Shown one piece after another: positions 24,739 to 34,389 of a stretch of 64,000 bases of DNA. The position numbers and the translations under genes are program-made. The number at the start of each line of letters is the position of its first letter. The first letter of the stretch is position 1. Source of the DNA: Vogesella indigofera (GTDB taxonomy: Bacteria > Pseudomonadota > Gammaproteobacteria > Burkholderiales > Chromobacteriaceae); assembly GCF_028548395.1 (NCBI RefSeq), contig NZ_JAQQLA010000009.1, forward strand, positions 186,001 to 250,000. The letters are read 5' to 3'. The notes under the pieces are model-generated. The model did no database searches. It saw only the letters and a list, made by a program, of their open reading frames with translations, and was not told the origin of the DNA.

Positions 24739-26084
24739 GAGCGCCGCTGAGCATGGCGCGCATGTTCGCGCGCTACTTCGCGCAGACCATGCTGCTGCAG
24801 TTCGTGCTGCTGCTCGGCTTTGTACTGCTGCTGATCGTGCTGTCCGCCAACAGCGAGCGCGAACGGCTGCAGAAGCAGATGGACGGCACCGTGCGCCTGA
24901 TCCAGCGCGAGCTGCTGCGCCAGCCGCCGGCGCGGCGCGACGCCAGCCTGCGTGAGCTGCAGCCGCTGTTCGCCTATCCGCTGGCGCTGGTCAGGCTGCC
25001 GCCGGCCAGCCTCGGCGAAGAGGCGCGCGCACGGCTGGCCAGCGGCCAGAGCTGGCTCGACAGCAGCCAGCAGAACCTGTACGCGCCACTGCCCGGCACC
25101 AGCCAGCTGCTGGTGATCGGCCCGCTGGACAGCCAGGGCAGCGGCGGCGGCTGGCTGCACAGCGAGCTGGGCCTGTTCGTGCTGTGGTTCGCCTTCTTCG
25201 GCGTGCCGCTGGCGCTGCTGATCTACCTCAACCTGCGCCCGCACTGGCACGACCTGGCCGCACTGCGCGACACCTCGCTGCGGCTGGCGGAGGGCGATCT
25301 CGGCGCGCGGGCGCCGGCGGCGCGCAGCCCGCTGTTCTCGCCGCTGCAGCGCCAGCTCAACAGCATGGCGGAAAAGCTGGAAACGCAGATGGAGACGCGG
25401 CAGGCGCTGGCGCACGCGATCGCCCACGAGCTGCGCACGCCGGTGGCACGGCTGCGCTTCGGGCTGACCATGATGGACGAGGCGGAATCCGACGACGAAC
25501 GTCGCGGCTACCGTGACGGCATGGAGCGCGACATGCAGGAGCTGGACGAACTGATCAACGTCAGCCTCAGCTACTCCAAGCTCGATCGCGGCGAAGTGCC
25601 GCTGGAGTACGACACCATCGACCTGGAAGAGTGGTTCGAGGACCTGATCGAGCTGGTGCAGCCGTTGCGGCCAACCTTGCTGCAGCTGACGCTGGACTGC
25701 GCGCGCGGTGAGGCCACCTTCGACCGTCGCCTGGTGTACGTCGCCACCCGCAACCTGCTGCTGAACGCCTTCAAGTACGCGCGGCAACAGGTGTGCATGA
25801 CGGTGGCGGTCGAACACGGCCAGCTGCGAATCACCGTCGACGACGACGGGCCGGGCATCCCGGAAAAGGAGCGCGAGCGCATCTTTGATCCGTTCCAGCG
25901 CCTAGACCGCTCGCGTGACCGCGCCACCGGCGGCTACGGCCTCGGCCTGTCCTTCGTGCGCCTGATCGCCCACCACCACGGCGGCAAGGCGTGGATTGCA
26001 GAGTCGCCGCAAGGCGGCGCCCGCTTCGGGCTGACACTGCCGCTGCACCCTGCCGGCGGCGCGCCGTCACAAAGCGTCACATAA
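24735..26084 (+). CDS. Sensor histidine kinase, RstB-like
   Basis: 449 residues with two membrane helices (about residues 18-40 and 145-165) enclosing a roughly 105-residue periplasmic sensor, then HAMP, the phosphoacceptor H-box AHAIAHELRTPVARLRF near residue 230 and an ATPase domain (N-box RNLLLNAFKYA, G1 DDDGPGIP, G2 GGYGLGLS). The GTG at 24735 overlaps the regulator stop; an ATG at 24753 is a possible alternative. The 14-base word at 25665-25678 is read as LRPTL. Confidence 0.92.
   Translation: MRAPLSMARMFARYFAQTMLLQFVLLLGFVLLLIVLSANSERERLQKQMDGTVRLIQRELLRQPPARRDASLRELQPLFAYPLALVRLPPASLGEEARARLASGQSWLDSSQQNLYAPLPGTSQLLVIGPLDSQGSGGGWLHSELGLFVLWFAFFGVPLALLIYLNLRPHWHDLAALRDTSLRLAEGDLGARAPAARSPLFSPLQRQLNSMAEKLETQMETRQALAHAIAHELRTPVARLRFGLTMMDEAESDDERRGYRDGMERDMQELDELINVSLSYSKLDRGEVPLEYDTIDLEEWFEDLIELVQPLRPTLLQLTLDCARGEATFDRRLVYVATRNLLLNAFKYARQQVCMTVAVEHGQLRITVDDDGPGIPEKERERIFDPFQRLDRSRDRATGGYGLGLSFVRLIAHHHGGKAWIAESPQGGARFGLTLPLHPAGGAPSQSVT
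25665..25678 (+). repeat. Copy of the 14-base repeat word
   Basis: Perfect TTGCGGCCAACCTT inside the sensor kinase gene, between the H-box and the ATPase domain, read as LRPTL. Confidence 0.9.
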
Positions 26085-26190
26085 ACGCACAGCCGCCACA
26101 CAGTCGGCGTACGCAAGCGCCATAGTGTTGCGCGGCGGCGGCACGCAGAATGGACTAATCAACCTCACTCACCGTGAAACGGAGTCCATC

Positions 26191-26781
26191 ATGAAGAAAC
26201 TGCTTGTCGCTACCCTGTTTGCCGCTGCCGCCAGCACCGCCTTCGCCGCGGAAACCGGCAACTACGTGTTCGGTAATGTCGGCATCTCCGCCAACCAGTG
26301 GACGCTGAAAGACGGCGCCGCCAACCGCGCCGGCGTTAGCGACCGCAAGGTCAACGACGACGATGCCACCTCCGGCATGGTCGAGATCGGTGTCGGCCAG
26401 CGTATCAACGACAACTTCGCGGTCGAGGGCAGCTACCTGCGCCACGGCGACGCCACCGGCCTGAACGGTGCCGGCAGCCTGGACTACGACACTTTTCGTG
26501 TCGCTGCACTTGGCATCATCCCGGTAACCCAGCAGTTTGAAGTCTATGGCAAGGTGTCCGCCAACCACATCCGCAGCAAGTTCAACAGCAGCTCGGCCGC
26601 GCTGGCCAGCAGCAAGGACAGCAGCTTCGGCATGGGACTGGGCGTGGGCGCCGCCTACAACTTCGACAAGAACCTGTCCGCCCGTGTCGAATATGAAGGC
26701 ATCGGCAACATCGGTCACAAAGACATCACCGATACCGCACCGGTCGGCGCGCTGAAAGTCGGCCTGGGTTACCGCTTCTGA
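26191..26781 (+). CDS. Small outer-membrane beta-barrel protein (OmpA/OmpX-like porin family)
   Basis: 196 residues. MKKLLVATLFAAAASTAFA is a signal peptide cleaved before AETGNYVF. The mature part alternates aromatic and polar residues as beta strands and ends GLGYRF, the C-terminal Phe that the BAM machinery recognises. About eight strands are expected. ACGGAG lies before the ATG at 26191; an upstream in-frame start adds a non-secretory tail and is unlikely. It follows the RstA/RstB-like pair by about 100 bases. Specific role unknown (adhesion, stress or small-molecule barrier functions are known in this broad class). Confidence 0.85.
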   Translation: MKKLLVATLFAAAASTAFAAETGNYVFGNVGISANQWTLKDGAANRAGVSDRKVNDDDATSGMVEIGVGQRINDNFAVEGSYLRHGDATGLNGAGSLDYDTFRVAALGIIPVTQQFEVYGKVSANHIRSKFNSSSAALASSKDSSFGMGLGVGAAYNFDKNLSARVEYEGIGNIGHKDITDTAPVGALKVGLGYRF

Positions 26782-26818
26782 TTTCCTGCTGTTCTGTATT
26801 AGTCCTCGTGTGCATTTG

Positions 26819-26842
26819 CCCGCCTTCATGGCGGGTTTTTTT
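26819..26842 (+). terminator. Rho-independent terminator after the porin gene
   Basis: CCCGCC and GGCGGG with a TTCAT loop, followed by seven T. Confidence 0.92.
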
Positions 26843-26922
26843 ATGCCACCGCCGCCAGCATCGCTGACGAGGCAACGGGGCCAGGCTTGGCCACCAGCCA
26901 CGCCAGTTAAGCAATACCGGCG

Positions 26923-26936
26923 CTGCGGCCAACCTT
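26923..26936 (+). repeat. Copy of the 14-base repeat word (intergenic)
   Basis: CTGCGGCCAACCTT, perfect over the 13-base core, between the porin gene and the convergent binding-protein gene. A weak partial partner (CAGGCTTGGCC) lies about 40 bases upstream. Confidence 0.85.
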
Positions 26937-26962
26937 GGCCCACACGGGGAATCACGGCACGA

Positions 26963-26991
26963 CCGGCCCCGCCCGCTCACGGCGGGGCCGG
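26963..26991. terminator. Strong GC hairpin downstream of the amino-acid binding protein gene
   Basis: CCGGCCCCGCC and GGCGGGGCCGG form an 11-base-pair stem with a 7-base loop, 13 bases after the stop of the minus-strand gene. It has no T-tract, so it may be a weak terminator or a 3'-end stabiliser. Confidence 0.5.
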
Positions 26992-27004
26992 CCGGAACAC
27001 CGGC

Positions 27005-27763
27005 TCAGTGCTTGTGCGGGTAGATGTCGTAGCTGAAGTAGCGGCGCTCGATGCTGCGGTAGGTGCCGTCGGCCAGGATCGCCTTCAGCGCGGCGTTGAC
27101 CTTGGCCAGCAACTCCTTGTTGCCCTTCTGGATGGCGATACCGGAGCCCATGTAGTACTTCGGATCGTTGAACACCGGGCCGACGAAGGCAAAACCCTTG
27201 CCGAACGGCGTCTTCAGGAAGTCGGCCTCGCCGATGGTGGCATCGACGTAGACGTAGTCCAGGCGGCCGCCCTTCAGGTCGAGGAAGGCGTCGGTGATCT
27301 TGCCGTAGCCCTTGATCTGCGCGCCGTTGCGGCCCCACTTCTCCGACGACTCCTTCATCTGGATCGCGCCGCGCAACACACCAATGCGCTTGCCCTTGAA
27401 CCAGTCGCCAGCCACCGGCGTGCCTTCCTTGGCGATCAGCCGCCCCGGAATATTGAAGTACATGTCGCTGAAGCTGACCACCTTGGCGCGGTCCGGCGAG
27501 ATGTTCATCGAGGCAATCGCCAGCTCGTACTTCTTCGCCTGCAGGCCGGGAATGATGCCGTCAAAGTCGTGCGCGCTCAGCTCGCACTCCGCCTTCATCT
27601 TGTCGCACAGTGCGCGGGCGATGTCGGCATCGAAGCCGACTATGCTGCCATCCGGGTTCTGCTTGGAAAACGGCGGGTAGCTGACATCGGTGGCGATGCG
27701 CAGCGGCTGCGCCTGGAGATGAAAGGCGGCAAACAGACAGCTCAGGGCAAGTATTTTTTTCAT
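27005..27763 (-). CDS. Periplasmic amino-acid binding protein of an ABC transporter (SBP family 3)
   Basis: 252 residues. MKKILALSCLFAAFHLQA is a signal peptide. The mature protein has LRIATDVSYPPFSKQNPDGSIVGFDADIARALC, the family 3 opening, and the lower-lobe RIGVLRGAIQMKESSEKW. It resembles lysine/arginine/ornithine or histidine binding proteins. No permease or ATPase gene is adjacent, so it is an orphan binding protein that must use components encoded elsewhere. The ATG at 27763 is preferred over an upstream frame that lacks a secretion signal at its start. Confidence 0.88.
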   Translation of the reverse strand: MKKILALSCLFAAFHLQAQPLRIATDVSYPPFSKQNPDGSIVGFDADIARALCDKMKAECELSAHDFDGIIPGLQAKKYELAIASMNISPDRAKVVSFSDMYFNIPGRLIAKEGTPVAGDWFKGKRIGVLRGAIQMKESSEKWGRNGAQIKGYGKITDAFLDLKGGRLDYVYVDATIGEADFLKTPFGKGFAFVGPVFNDPKYYMGSGIAIQKGNKELLAKVNAALKAILADGTYRSIERRYFSYDIYPHKH

Positions 27764-27890
27764 GATCGGCGGACGCTCATCGGTAAGGGGCAAGCAGGGT
27801 TGGCCGTCAGGAAACACGGCACGGCACTTGTTATGGTCAGCCCAGCTTAAGAACTGCCACCACGGCCGGCAAATGAATTATCCGGTCGTT

Positions 27891-28073
27891 TCATGAATTA
27901 AATTCATGCCTAAACTGGCTGCCATGCGCCGGCAGCACCTCGGCAAAGCAGCGCTGCCTCTGCGGCAGCGGCGCGAGGTCAACACGCTGCCACTCGTGGC
28001 GCGCCACCCGCGGAGACCGCGCGATGGCGACCTGCTTGCCGTTGGGCGTGTCCCAGGGGTAAAGATCGATCAT
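27891..28073 (-). pseudogene. Possible remnant of a glutathione S-transferase N terminus
   Basis: A 60-codon frame beginning MIDLYPWDTPNGKQVAI, which resembles the start of GST/YghU-type proteins (usually M-I-D-L-Y-x-x-x-T-P-N-G-x-K-V-x-I), and later RVDLAPLPQRQ. It stops after 60 codons, whereas the family is about 200-230 residues, and no continuation is found in other frames nearby. It may be a decayed gene, or a chance match. Confidence 0.28.
27892..27908. promoter_or_regulatory. 17-base perfect palindrome, operator candidate
   Basis: CATGAATT-A-AATTCATG, AT-rich in a GC-rich region, about 130 bases upstream of the amino-acid binding protein start and 228 bases upstream of hemF. A related half-site (AATGAATTA) lies about 20 bases to its left. 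It looks like a dimeric regulator site; the regulator is unknown. Confidence 0.4.
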
Positions 28074-28095
28074 TGCCAGCCCCGGCAGGTGGTTT

Positions 28096-28104
28096 TGCTA
28101 CAAT
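28096..28104 (+). promoter_or_regulatory. Extended -10 promoter of hemF
   Basis: TGCTACAAT, an extended -10 element (TG-n-TACAAT), 31 bases before the hemF ATG. A TTGCCA lies 20 bases further upstream, longer than ideal, but extended -10 promoters do not need a -35 box. Confidence 0.5.
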
Positions 28105-28120
28105 CAGCGCTTGTTGATGA

Positions 28121-29571
<1,451 letters not shown>

Positions 29572-29624
29572 CCCGTGGCGGCGTGCCGCGCACTGGCGCC
29601 CAAGCAACACCAAAGGAACAACAC

Positions 29625-30026
29625 ATGCAATGCGAACTGTGCCACCAGGACGGTGGCGACATCCTCTTCCGCGACGACCGGCTGCGCGTGATCCTGGTCG
29701 CCGATGCCGACTACCCGGCGTTCTGCCGCGTGATCTGGCACGCCCACGTCAAGGAGATGACTGACCTTGCCAGCGCCGACCGTGCGCACGTGCTGGACTG
29801 GGTGCTGCGCACCGAGCAGGCATTGCGCACGGTGCTGAATCCGGACAAGATCAACCTCGCCAGCTTCGGCAACATGGTGCCGCACCTGCACTGGCACGTG
29901 ATCCCGCGCTTTGCCGACGACAAGCACTTCCCCAATCCGCTGTGGGGTGCGGCGATGCGCGACGGCGTGGCGCACGGCACGCCAACGTTGGCCGCACAGC
30001 TGCGCCACGCACTGCAGGCCGGCTGA
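29625..30026 (+). CDS. HIT family protein
   Basis: 133 residues. The histidine triad is HLHWHVIPR near residue 95, preceded by NLASFGNMVPHLHW, matching the HIT hydrolase/transferase fold that acts on nucleoside phosphoramidates or dinucleoside polyphosphates. An N-terminal C-x2-C (CELCHQDG) suggests a metal site seen in some HIT proteins. AAAGGAA lies before the ATG at 29625, making the longer upstream frame unlikely. Substrate unknown. Confidence 0.88.
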   Translation: MQCELCHQDGGDILFRDDRLRVILVADADYPAFCRVIWHAHVKEMTDLASADRAHVLDWVLRTEQALRTVLNPDKINLASFGNMVPHLHWHVIPRFADDKHFPNPLWGAAMRDGVAHGTPTLAAQLRHALQAG

Positions 30027-30174
30027 ATGCCGCGGCGGCATTGCCGCCATGGCAGGCGGGTGGTAAGGTGAACCGCGTTTAAGATTTCAAACAGGAACCA
30101 CTTCCCAGCCGGTCTTGCCCGCCGCCCAGACCGGCTCTGAAGCGGCTCCGTCAGCCACTGACCGAGGAGCGTTG

Positions 30175-31017
30175 ATGTTTACTACCCTGATTTCCGCCAG
30201 CGAACTGCAACAGCTGGGCAACCGCCACACCGTGCTGCTCGACTGCCGTTTCCGCCTTAATGACCCCGATTTCGGCCGTGCCGCCTACGACGAGGGCCAC
30301 CTGCCCGGCGCGCACTACCTGCACCTGGACTACCACCTATCCGGCACCAAGAACGGCAGCAACGGCCGTCACCCGCTGCCGGAAGGGCAGCGCCTAGCGG
30401 TCAGCCTCGGCGCGCTCGGCATCGGCGCCGACAGCCAGGTGGTGGCCTACGACGACGCTGGCGGCATGTACGCTGCCCGTGCCTGGTGGCTGCTGCGCTG
30501 GCTGGGCCACGAGGCGGTGGCTGTGCTCGATGGCGGCATCCAAGCGTGGCAGCAGGCCGGCGGCGAGCTGGACACCGGCACGCCGGAACGCGACGCCACC
30601 CGTTTCAGCATGGGCACGCCGCAGGAAAGCGTGGTGCTGCTTGACGAGATTGCGGCCAACCTGTGCACGCCGCAGTACCAGCTGGTCGACGCCCGCGCCC
30701 CGGACCGCTTTGCCGGCGAGAACGAGATGCTGGACCCGGTCGGCGGCCACATCCCCGGCGCCAAGAACCGCTTCTTCATGCACAACCTCGGCAGCAACGG
30801 CCTGTTCAAGCCGGCCGCGCAGCTGCGCAGCGAATGGCTGGCGCTGCTGGACGGCACCCCGGCCGGGCAGGTGATCCTGTCCTGCGGCAGCGGCGTCACC
30901 GCTTGCCACAACAAGCTGGCGCTGGAGTACGCCGGCCTCCCCGGCGCGCGGCTGTACGCCGGCTCGTGGAGCGAATGGTGCAGTGATCCGACGCGACCGG
31001 TGGCCACTGGCGCCTGA
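30175..31017 (+). CDS. sseA: Sulfurtransferase SseA (thiosulfate/3-mercaptopyruvate type)
   Basis: 280 residues with two rhodanese domains (about 5-130 and 155-278). The inactive N-terminal copy has LLDCRFRLNDPDFG; the active C-terminal copy has Cys in SCGSGVTACH near residue 240, the CG-S-G-V-T loop typical of mercaptopyruvate sulfurtransferase. It moves sulfane sulfur to thiol or cyanide acceptors. GAGGAG lies five bases before the ATG at 30175. A one-mismatch repeat word (30650-30663) is read as IAANL. The third intergenic repeat element begins seven bases after its stop. Confidence 0.92.
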   Translation: MFTTLISASELQQLGNRHTVLLDCRFRLNDPDFGRAAYDEGHLPGAHYLHLDYHLSGTKNGSNGRHPLPEGQRLAVSLGALGIGADSQVVAYDDAGGMYAARAWWLLRWLGHEAVAVLDGGIQAWQQAGGELDTGTPERDATRFSMGTPQESVVLLDEIAANLCTPQYQLVDARAPDRFAGENEMLDPVGGHIPGAKNRFFMHNLGSNGLFKPAAQLRSEWLALLDGTPAGQVILSCGSGVTACHNKLALEYAGLPGARLYAGSWSEWCSDPTRPVATGA

Positions 31018-31023
31018 GAAGCG

Positions 31024-31164
31024 GTTCAATGTCTGCTGCGGCATGATCGAAAATGGGGCGATGCCGCGTTGAAAACGCCTTCGGCATGCTGGTTTATCTC
31101 TAGCTCAACGTCGCTCCCCCAGCCGTTTTCGCCTTGTCTCGCGTGAGCGTGCGAGACCTTGAAC
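31024..31164 (+). repeat. Intergenic repeat element, copy C
   Basis: 141 bases from GTTCAATGTCTGCTGCGG to GACCTTGAAC, aligning with copies A and B over GTTGAAAACGCC, CTTCGGCATGC, AGCCGTTTTCGCC and TTGTCTCGCGTGAG. It follows sseA directly, in the same orientation to the upstream gene as copy A. Confidence 0.8.
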
Positions 31165-31184
31165 AGATTCTGAGCACGACAACA

Positions 31185-31210
31185 AAAATCCCCGCCGCGG
31201 CGGGGATTTT
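31185..31210. terminator. Bidirectional terminator between sseA and the hydrolase gene
   Basis: A perfect 26-base palindrome, AAAATCCCCGCCG joined to CGGCGGGGATTTT, giving A and T runs on either side. It serves convergent genes. A one-mismatch repeat word (31217-31230) follows directly. Confidence 0.88.
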
Positions 31211-31243
31211 CCATGCAAGCTTGGCCGCAAGGCGCGACCGTGC

Positions 31244-31840
31244 TCAGTCTAGGATCAGCTGCTGGATCAGGCGCTGACCGGCCTTCCAGTCGCCAAGGCG
31301 GCTGTTGCTGCCCATGTGGCCGCTGTTGCCGGCGCTGAGCAGCGGCACCTGCCAGCACGCCGCCAACGCTTCCGCCTCCGTCCAGTCGCAGAACAGGTCG
31401 TCGTGGCTGGCCACCAGGCGTGCCGGCACCGGCAGCCGCAGTTCGCGCGGCGCGGCAAAGCCGGCAAAGTCGGGCAGCGGCGCCCCCGGCGGCAGTTCGC
31501 CACTGGCGGCGGCGCGCTGCGGCGTGATCGGCAGCGCCGGCGGCGCCACCAGCAGCACGCCCTTCACCTTTTTCTGCTCCAGCAGGCTGGCCTGCCCCAG
31601 CCACTCCACCGTGGCGTGACAGCCGAGACTGTGCGCGGCGATCACCACCTTGCCGTCGCAGTCCGCCACCGTTGCGGCCAACCTTTGCACCCAGGCGTCG
31701 CGCGTCGGGTACAGCCAGTCGTCCTGCTCCACCCGCCGCGCCAGCGGATACAGCACCTCCCAATAGCTTTGCCAGTGACTGGCGCCGGAGTTGCCCCAGC
31801 CGGGGACGGTAATCAGGAACACGTCGTCATCGTCCAGCAT
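31244..31840 (-). CDS. RBBP9/YdeN-type serine hydrolase (alpha/beta fold)
   Basis: 198 residues. The opening FLITVPGWGNSGASHWQSYWE and the nucleophile elbow AAHSLGCHATV (Ser near residue 72) fit the small RBBP9/YdeN hydrolases, with the Asp in VASHDDLFCDW and the His in GNSGHMGSNS completing the triad. Substrate unknown, probably an ester or peptide. AGGAG lies six bases before the ATG at 31840, which overlaps the xthA stop (TGATG). The repeat word at 31672-31685 is read as QRLAAT. Confidence 0.87.
   Translation of the reverse strand: MLDDDDVFLITVPGWGNSGASHWQSYWEVLYPLARRVEQDDWLYPTRDAWVQRLAATVADCDGKVVIAAHSLGCHATVEWLGQASLLEQKKVKGVLLVAPPALPITPQRAAASGELPPGAPLPDFAGFAAPRELRLPVPARLVASHDDLFCDWTEAEALAACWQVPLLSAGNSGHMGSNSRLGDWKAGQRLIQQLILD
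31672..31685 (+). repeat. Copy of the 14-base repeat word
   Basis: Perfect TTGCGGCCAACCTT inside the hydrolase gene, read on the coding strand as QRLAAT. Confidence 0.9.
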
Positions 31841-32613
31841 CACTCACTCCTGTCGTAGTCCACCGTCAACGGTGCGTGGTCGGAGAACTTTTCATCTTTA
31901 TAGACGCTGGCCGTGCGCGCCTGCGCCATCAGCGACGGCGTCACGATGTGGTAATCGATGCGCCAGCCGACGTCCTTGGCGTAGGCCTGACCGCGGTTGC
32001 TCCACCAACTATAGCCCGGCGCGTCCGGATACAGGCGGCGCCACACGTCGCACCAGCCGTCGCCGAGCAGCTGCGTCATCCACGCGCGTTCCTCCGGCAG
32101 GAAGCCGGAGTTCTTGACGTTGCCCTTCCAGTTCTTGAGGTCGATCTCGTTATGGGCGATGTTCCAGTCGCCGCAGATCACCACGTCGCGGCCCTGCGCG
32201 CGCAGCTGGTCCAGGTGCGGCTTGAACACGTCGAGGAAGCGGAATTTCACGTCCTGGCGCTCGTCGCTGCTGGAGCCGGACGGCAGGTACAGCGAGATCA
32301 CCGACAGGTTGCCGCTATCAATCTGTAAATAGCGGCCTTCGGCGTCGATCCAGTCCACGCCAAGGCCGATGGTGACCGCGTCCGGCTGCTGGCGTGTATA
32401 GATGCCGACGCCGCTGTAGCCCTTCTTGTCGGCGTAATGAAAGTAGCCGGTCATGCCGTCCGGATTCTGCATCCGCGGCGACAGGTCGCCGGCCTGCGCC
32501 TTCAGCTCCTGCACGCAGACAAAATCGGCGTGATGCCCGGCCAGCCAGTCAAAAAAACCCTTCTTGTCGGCAGAACGGATGCCGTTAAGGTTGGCGGAAA
32601 CGATTCGAAGCAT
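31840..32613 (-). CDS. xthA: Exodeoxyribonuclease III
   Basis: 257 residues. The AP-endonuclease/exonuclease III fold shows RIVSANLNGIRSA, the metal-binding Glu in VCVQELKAQ, DWNIAHNEIDL near residue 152 and the catalytic Asp-His in SDHAPLTVDY at the C terminus. It removes nucleotides at abasic sites and 3' blocked ends in base-excision repair. It is divergent from pyrE and overlaps the hydrolase gene by one base. Confidence 0.95.
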   Translation of the reverse strand: MLRIVSANLNGIRSADKKGFFDWLAGHHADFVCVQELKAQAGDLSPRMQNPDGMTGYFHYADKKGYSGVGIYTRQQPDAVTIGLGVDWIDAEGRYLQIDSGNLSVISLYLPSGSSSDERQDVKFRFLDVFKPHLDQLRAQGRDVVICGDWNIAHNEIDLKNWKGNVKNSGFLPEERAWMTQLLGDGWCDVWRRLYPDAPGYSWWSNRGQAYAKDVGWRIDYHIVTPSLMAQARTASVYKDEKFSDHAPLTVDYDRSE

Positions 32614-32687
32614 GGGGTCTCCCGTGGTATCCTTGCCGGCAATTTTTCAGCCACGTCAAAGTGTTAATCATAAAGAGGTAAATGGGA

Positions 32688-33332
32688 ATGAGCGATTTTC
32701 GTCAGGATTTTATTCGTTTTGCGCTGAGCAAGCAGGTATTGCGTTTTGGCGCATTCGTCACCAAAGCCGGACGCACCTCGCCGTACTTCTTCAACGCCGG
32801 CCTGTTCAATGATGGCGACAGCGTACTGCAGCTGTCGCGTTTTTATGCAAAATCCATCAGCAGCAGCGGCGTGCAGTTTGACATGATTTTCGGGCCGGCC
32901 TACAAGGGCATCATCCTCGCCGCCGCCGCGTCGATGGCGCTGGCGGAACAGGGCCGCAACGTGCCGTTCGCCTACAACCGCAAGGAAGCCAAGGACCACG
33001 GCGAGGGCGGTAGCCTGGTCGGCGCACCGCTCAAGGGCAAGGTACTGATCATCGACGACGTGATCTCCGCCGGCACCTCGGTGCGTGAATCGGTGCAACT
33101 GATCCGTGCCGCCGGTGCCGAACCAGCCGGCGTCGCCATCGCGCTGGACCGCATGGAACGCGGCACGGGCGAGCTGTCGGCGGTGCAGGAAGTGGCCCGC
33201 GACTTCAACCTGCCGGTGGTGGCGATTGCCAACCTGCACGACCTGCTCGGCTTCCTCGAAGGCAGCCCGGAGCTGGCCGACAATCTGGAAGCGGTGCGTG
33301 CCTACCGCGCCCAGTACGGCGTCAGCGCCTGA
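32688..33332 (+). CDS. pyrE: Orotate phosphoribosyltransferase
   Basis: 214 residues. The PRPP-binding motif is [13 protein letters not shown] near residue 123; [19 protein letters not shown] at the N terminus and [13 protein letters not shown] are typical of PyrE. It makes orotidine 5'-phosphate in pyrimidine synthesis. Two ATGs compete at 32682 and 32688; GAGG is better spaced for the second. The next gene begins one base after its stop. Confidence 0.96.
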   Translation: MSDFRQDFIRFALSKQVLRFGAFVTKAGRTSPYFFNAGLFNDGDSVLQLSRFYAKSISSSGVQFDMIFGPAYKGIILAAAASMALAEQGRNVPFAYNRKEAKDHGEGGSLVGAPLKGKVLIIDDVISAGTSVRESVQLIRAAGAEPAGVAIALDRMERGTGELSAVQEVARDFNLPVVAIANLHDLLGFLEGSPELADNLEAVRAYRAQYGVSA

Positions 33333-33333
33333 C

Positions 33334-33933
33334 ATGGCCCGCCGCGCCATCCTGCTCTGCTGTCTCGTCACCGTGCCGGCCACGGCCGGCGGGCTATACA
33401 AGTGGCAGGACCAGCACGGCGCGGTGCACTACAGCGATCACCGGCCGGCGCAGGAACAGGCCGCCGGCGTCAGCCGCCTGAATCCGCAGGGCGTGCTGCT
33501 GGAAGCGGGCGAGTCGGCAGCACAGCAGGCGGCCCGCCTCGCCGCCGCTGCACAGCAGAAACAGCAGCAGGCGCTGCGCCGCGAGCAGCAGCGCCAGGAG
33601 CGGATGCTGCGCGAGCGCTACGACAGCGTGCGCGACATCGAACGGCAACGCGACGCCGAGCTGCAGCGGCTACAGCCGGGTCTGCTGCAACTGCAACGCC
33701 AGCAACAGCACGAACGCCAGCATCTGGCCAGCCTGCAGGCCGAGGCAAACAGGCTGCAGCAGGCCGGCAAGCCGCTGCAGGGGCTGCCCAGCCAGATCGC
33801 GGTGCAGCAGCGCCTGCTCGATGGCACCAGCGCCCAGCTGCAATTGCGCAGCGGCGAAATCGACGCGCTGCGCCGGAAGGCGGAACAGGACAGCCAGCGC
33901 CTGCGCCAGCTGCTCGGCGCCAGCGCGCACTGA
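33334..33933 (+). CDS. DUF4124-containing secreted coiled-coil protein
   Basis: 199 residues. A short signal peptide (about residues 1-18) precedes GGLYKWQDQHGAVHYSDHRP, the DUF4124 motif (Y-x-W-x-D-x-x-G-x-x-H-Y-S-D). The rest, about residues 60-195, is a Gln/Arg/Leu-rich coiled coil. Likely periplasmic; function unknown. Start chosen at the ATG one base after pyrE, giving a clear signal peptide. Confidence 0.8.
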   Translation: MARRAILLCCLVTVPATAGGLYKWQDQHGAVHYSDHRPAQEQAAGVSRLNPQGVLLEAGESAAQQAARLAAAAQQKQQQALRREQQRQERMLRERYDSVRDIERQRDAELQRLQPGLLQLQRQQQHERQHLASLQAEANRLQQAGKPLQGLPSQIAVQQRLLDGTSAQLQLRSGEIDALRRKAEQDSQRLRQLLGASAH

Positions 33934-34028
33934 GCCGCCCCAGCGCGGCCAAGCACACCGCGCCGGCTACCTGCGCACGCAGACGCAGACAACGGCAAGG
34001 CGGCACCACCCTGGATCAGCGGCGACGC

Positions 34029-34355
34029 TTACTGCTGCGCCGCTTCCTTCTGCTGCCAGGCGTCCTTCAATACCTGCTGCGCCTGCTGCAGGCCGCTCTC
34101 CGCCGCCAGCAGCTGGCTGTCGGCGTGCTGCAGCTGCAGATTGGCCTGCGCCAGCTGCTGCTGCGCCTGCTCCAGCCGCTGTGCGGCCAACCTTTGCTCC
34201 GCCTCCGCCTGCTGTTTCTGCCGCCGCGCGCCGTCCAGACGGCTGTCGGCGCTCTGGTACGCCATCTGCGCCGCCAGCAGCTGCTGATCCACCGTCTGCG
34301 CCTGCAGCGTGGCCGCCGCCAGCAGCAGCGCCAGTGCCATGGTCTTGCCTTTCAT
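34029..34355 (-). CDS. Small secreted coiled-coil protein
   Basis: 108 residues, not recognised. MKGKTMALALLLAAATLQAQ is a signal peptide; the remaining roughly 88 residues are an almost uninterrupted Ala/Gln/Leu coiled coil. AAGGAG lies eight bases before the ATG. It follows ampG by 34 bases on the same strand, so it may be the last gene of that transcript. The repeat word at 34181-34194 is read as QRLAAQ. The 95 bases between this gene and the convergent DUF4124 gene hold nothing I can name. Confidence 0.65.
   Translation of the reverse strand: MKGKTMALALLLAAATLQAQTVDQQLLAAQMAYQSADSRLDGARRQKQQAEAEQRLAAQRLEQAQQQLAQANLQLQHADSQLLAAESGLQQAQQVLKDAWQQKEAAQQ
34181..34194 (+). repeat. Copy of the 14-base repeat word
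   Basis: GTGCGGCCAACCTT, perfect over the 13-base core, encoding QRLAAQ in the heptad region of the small coiled-coil protein. Confidence 0.85.
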
Positions 34356-34389
34356 GTTTCGGACTCCTTGAATCGGTTTGCGGCGTGGC

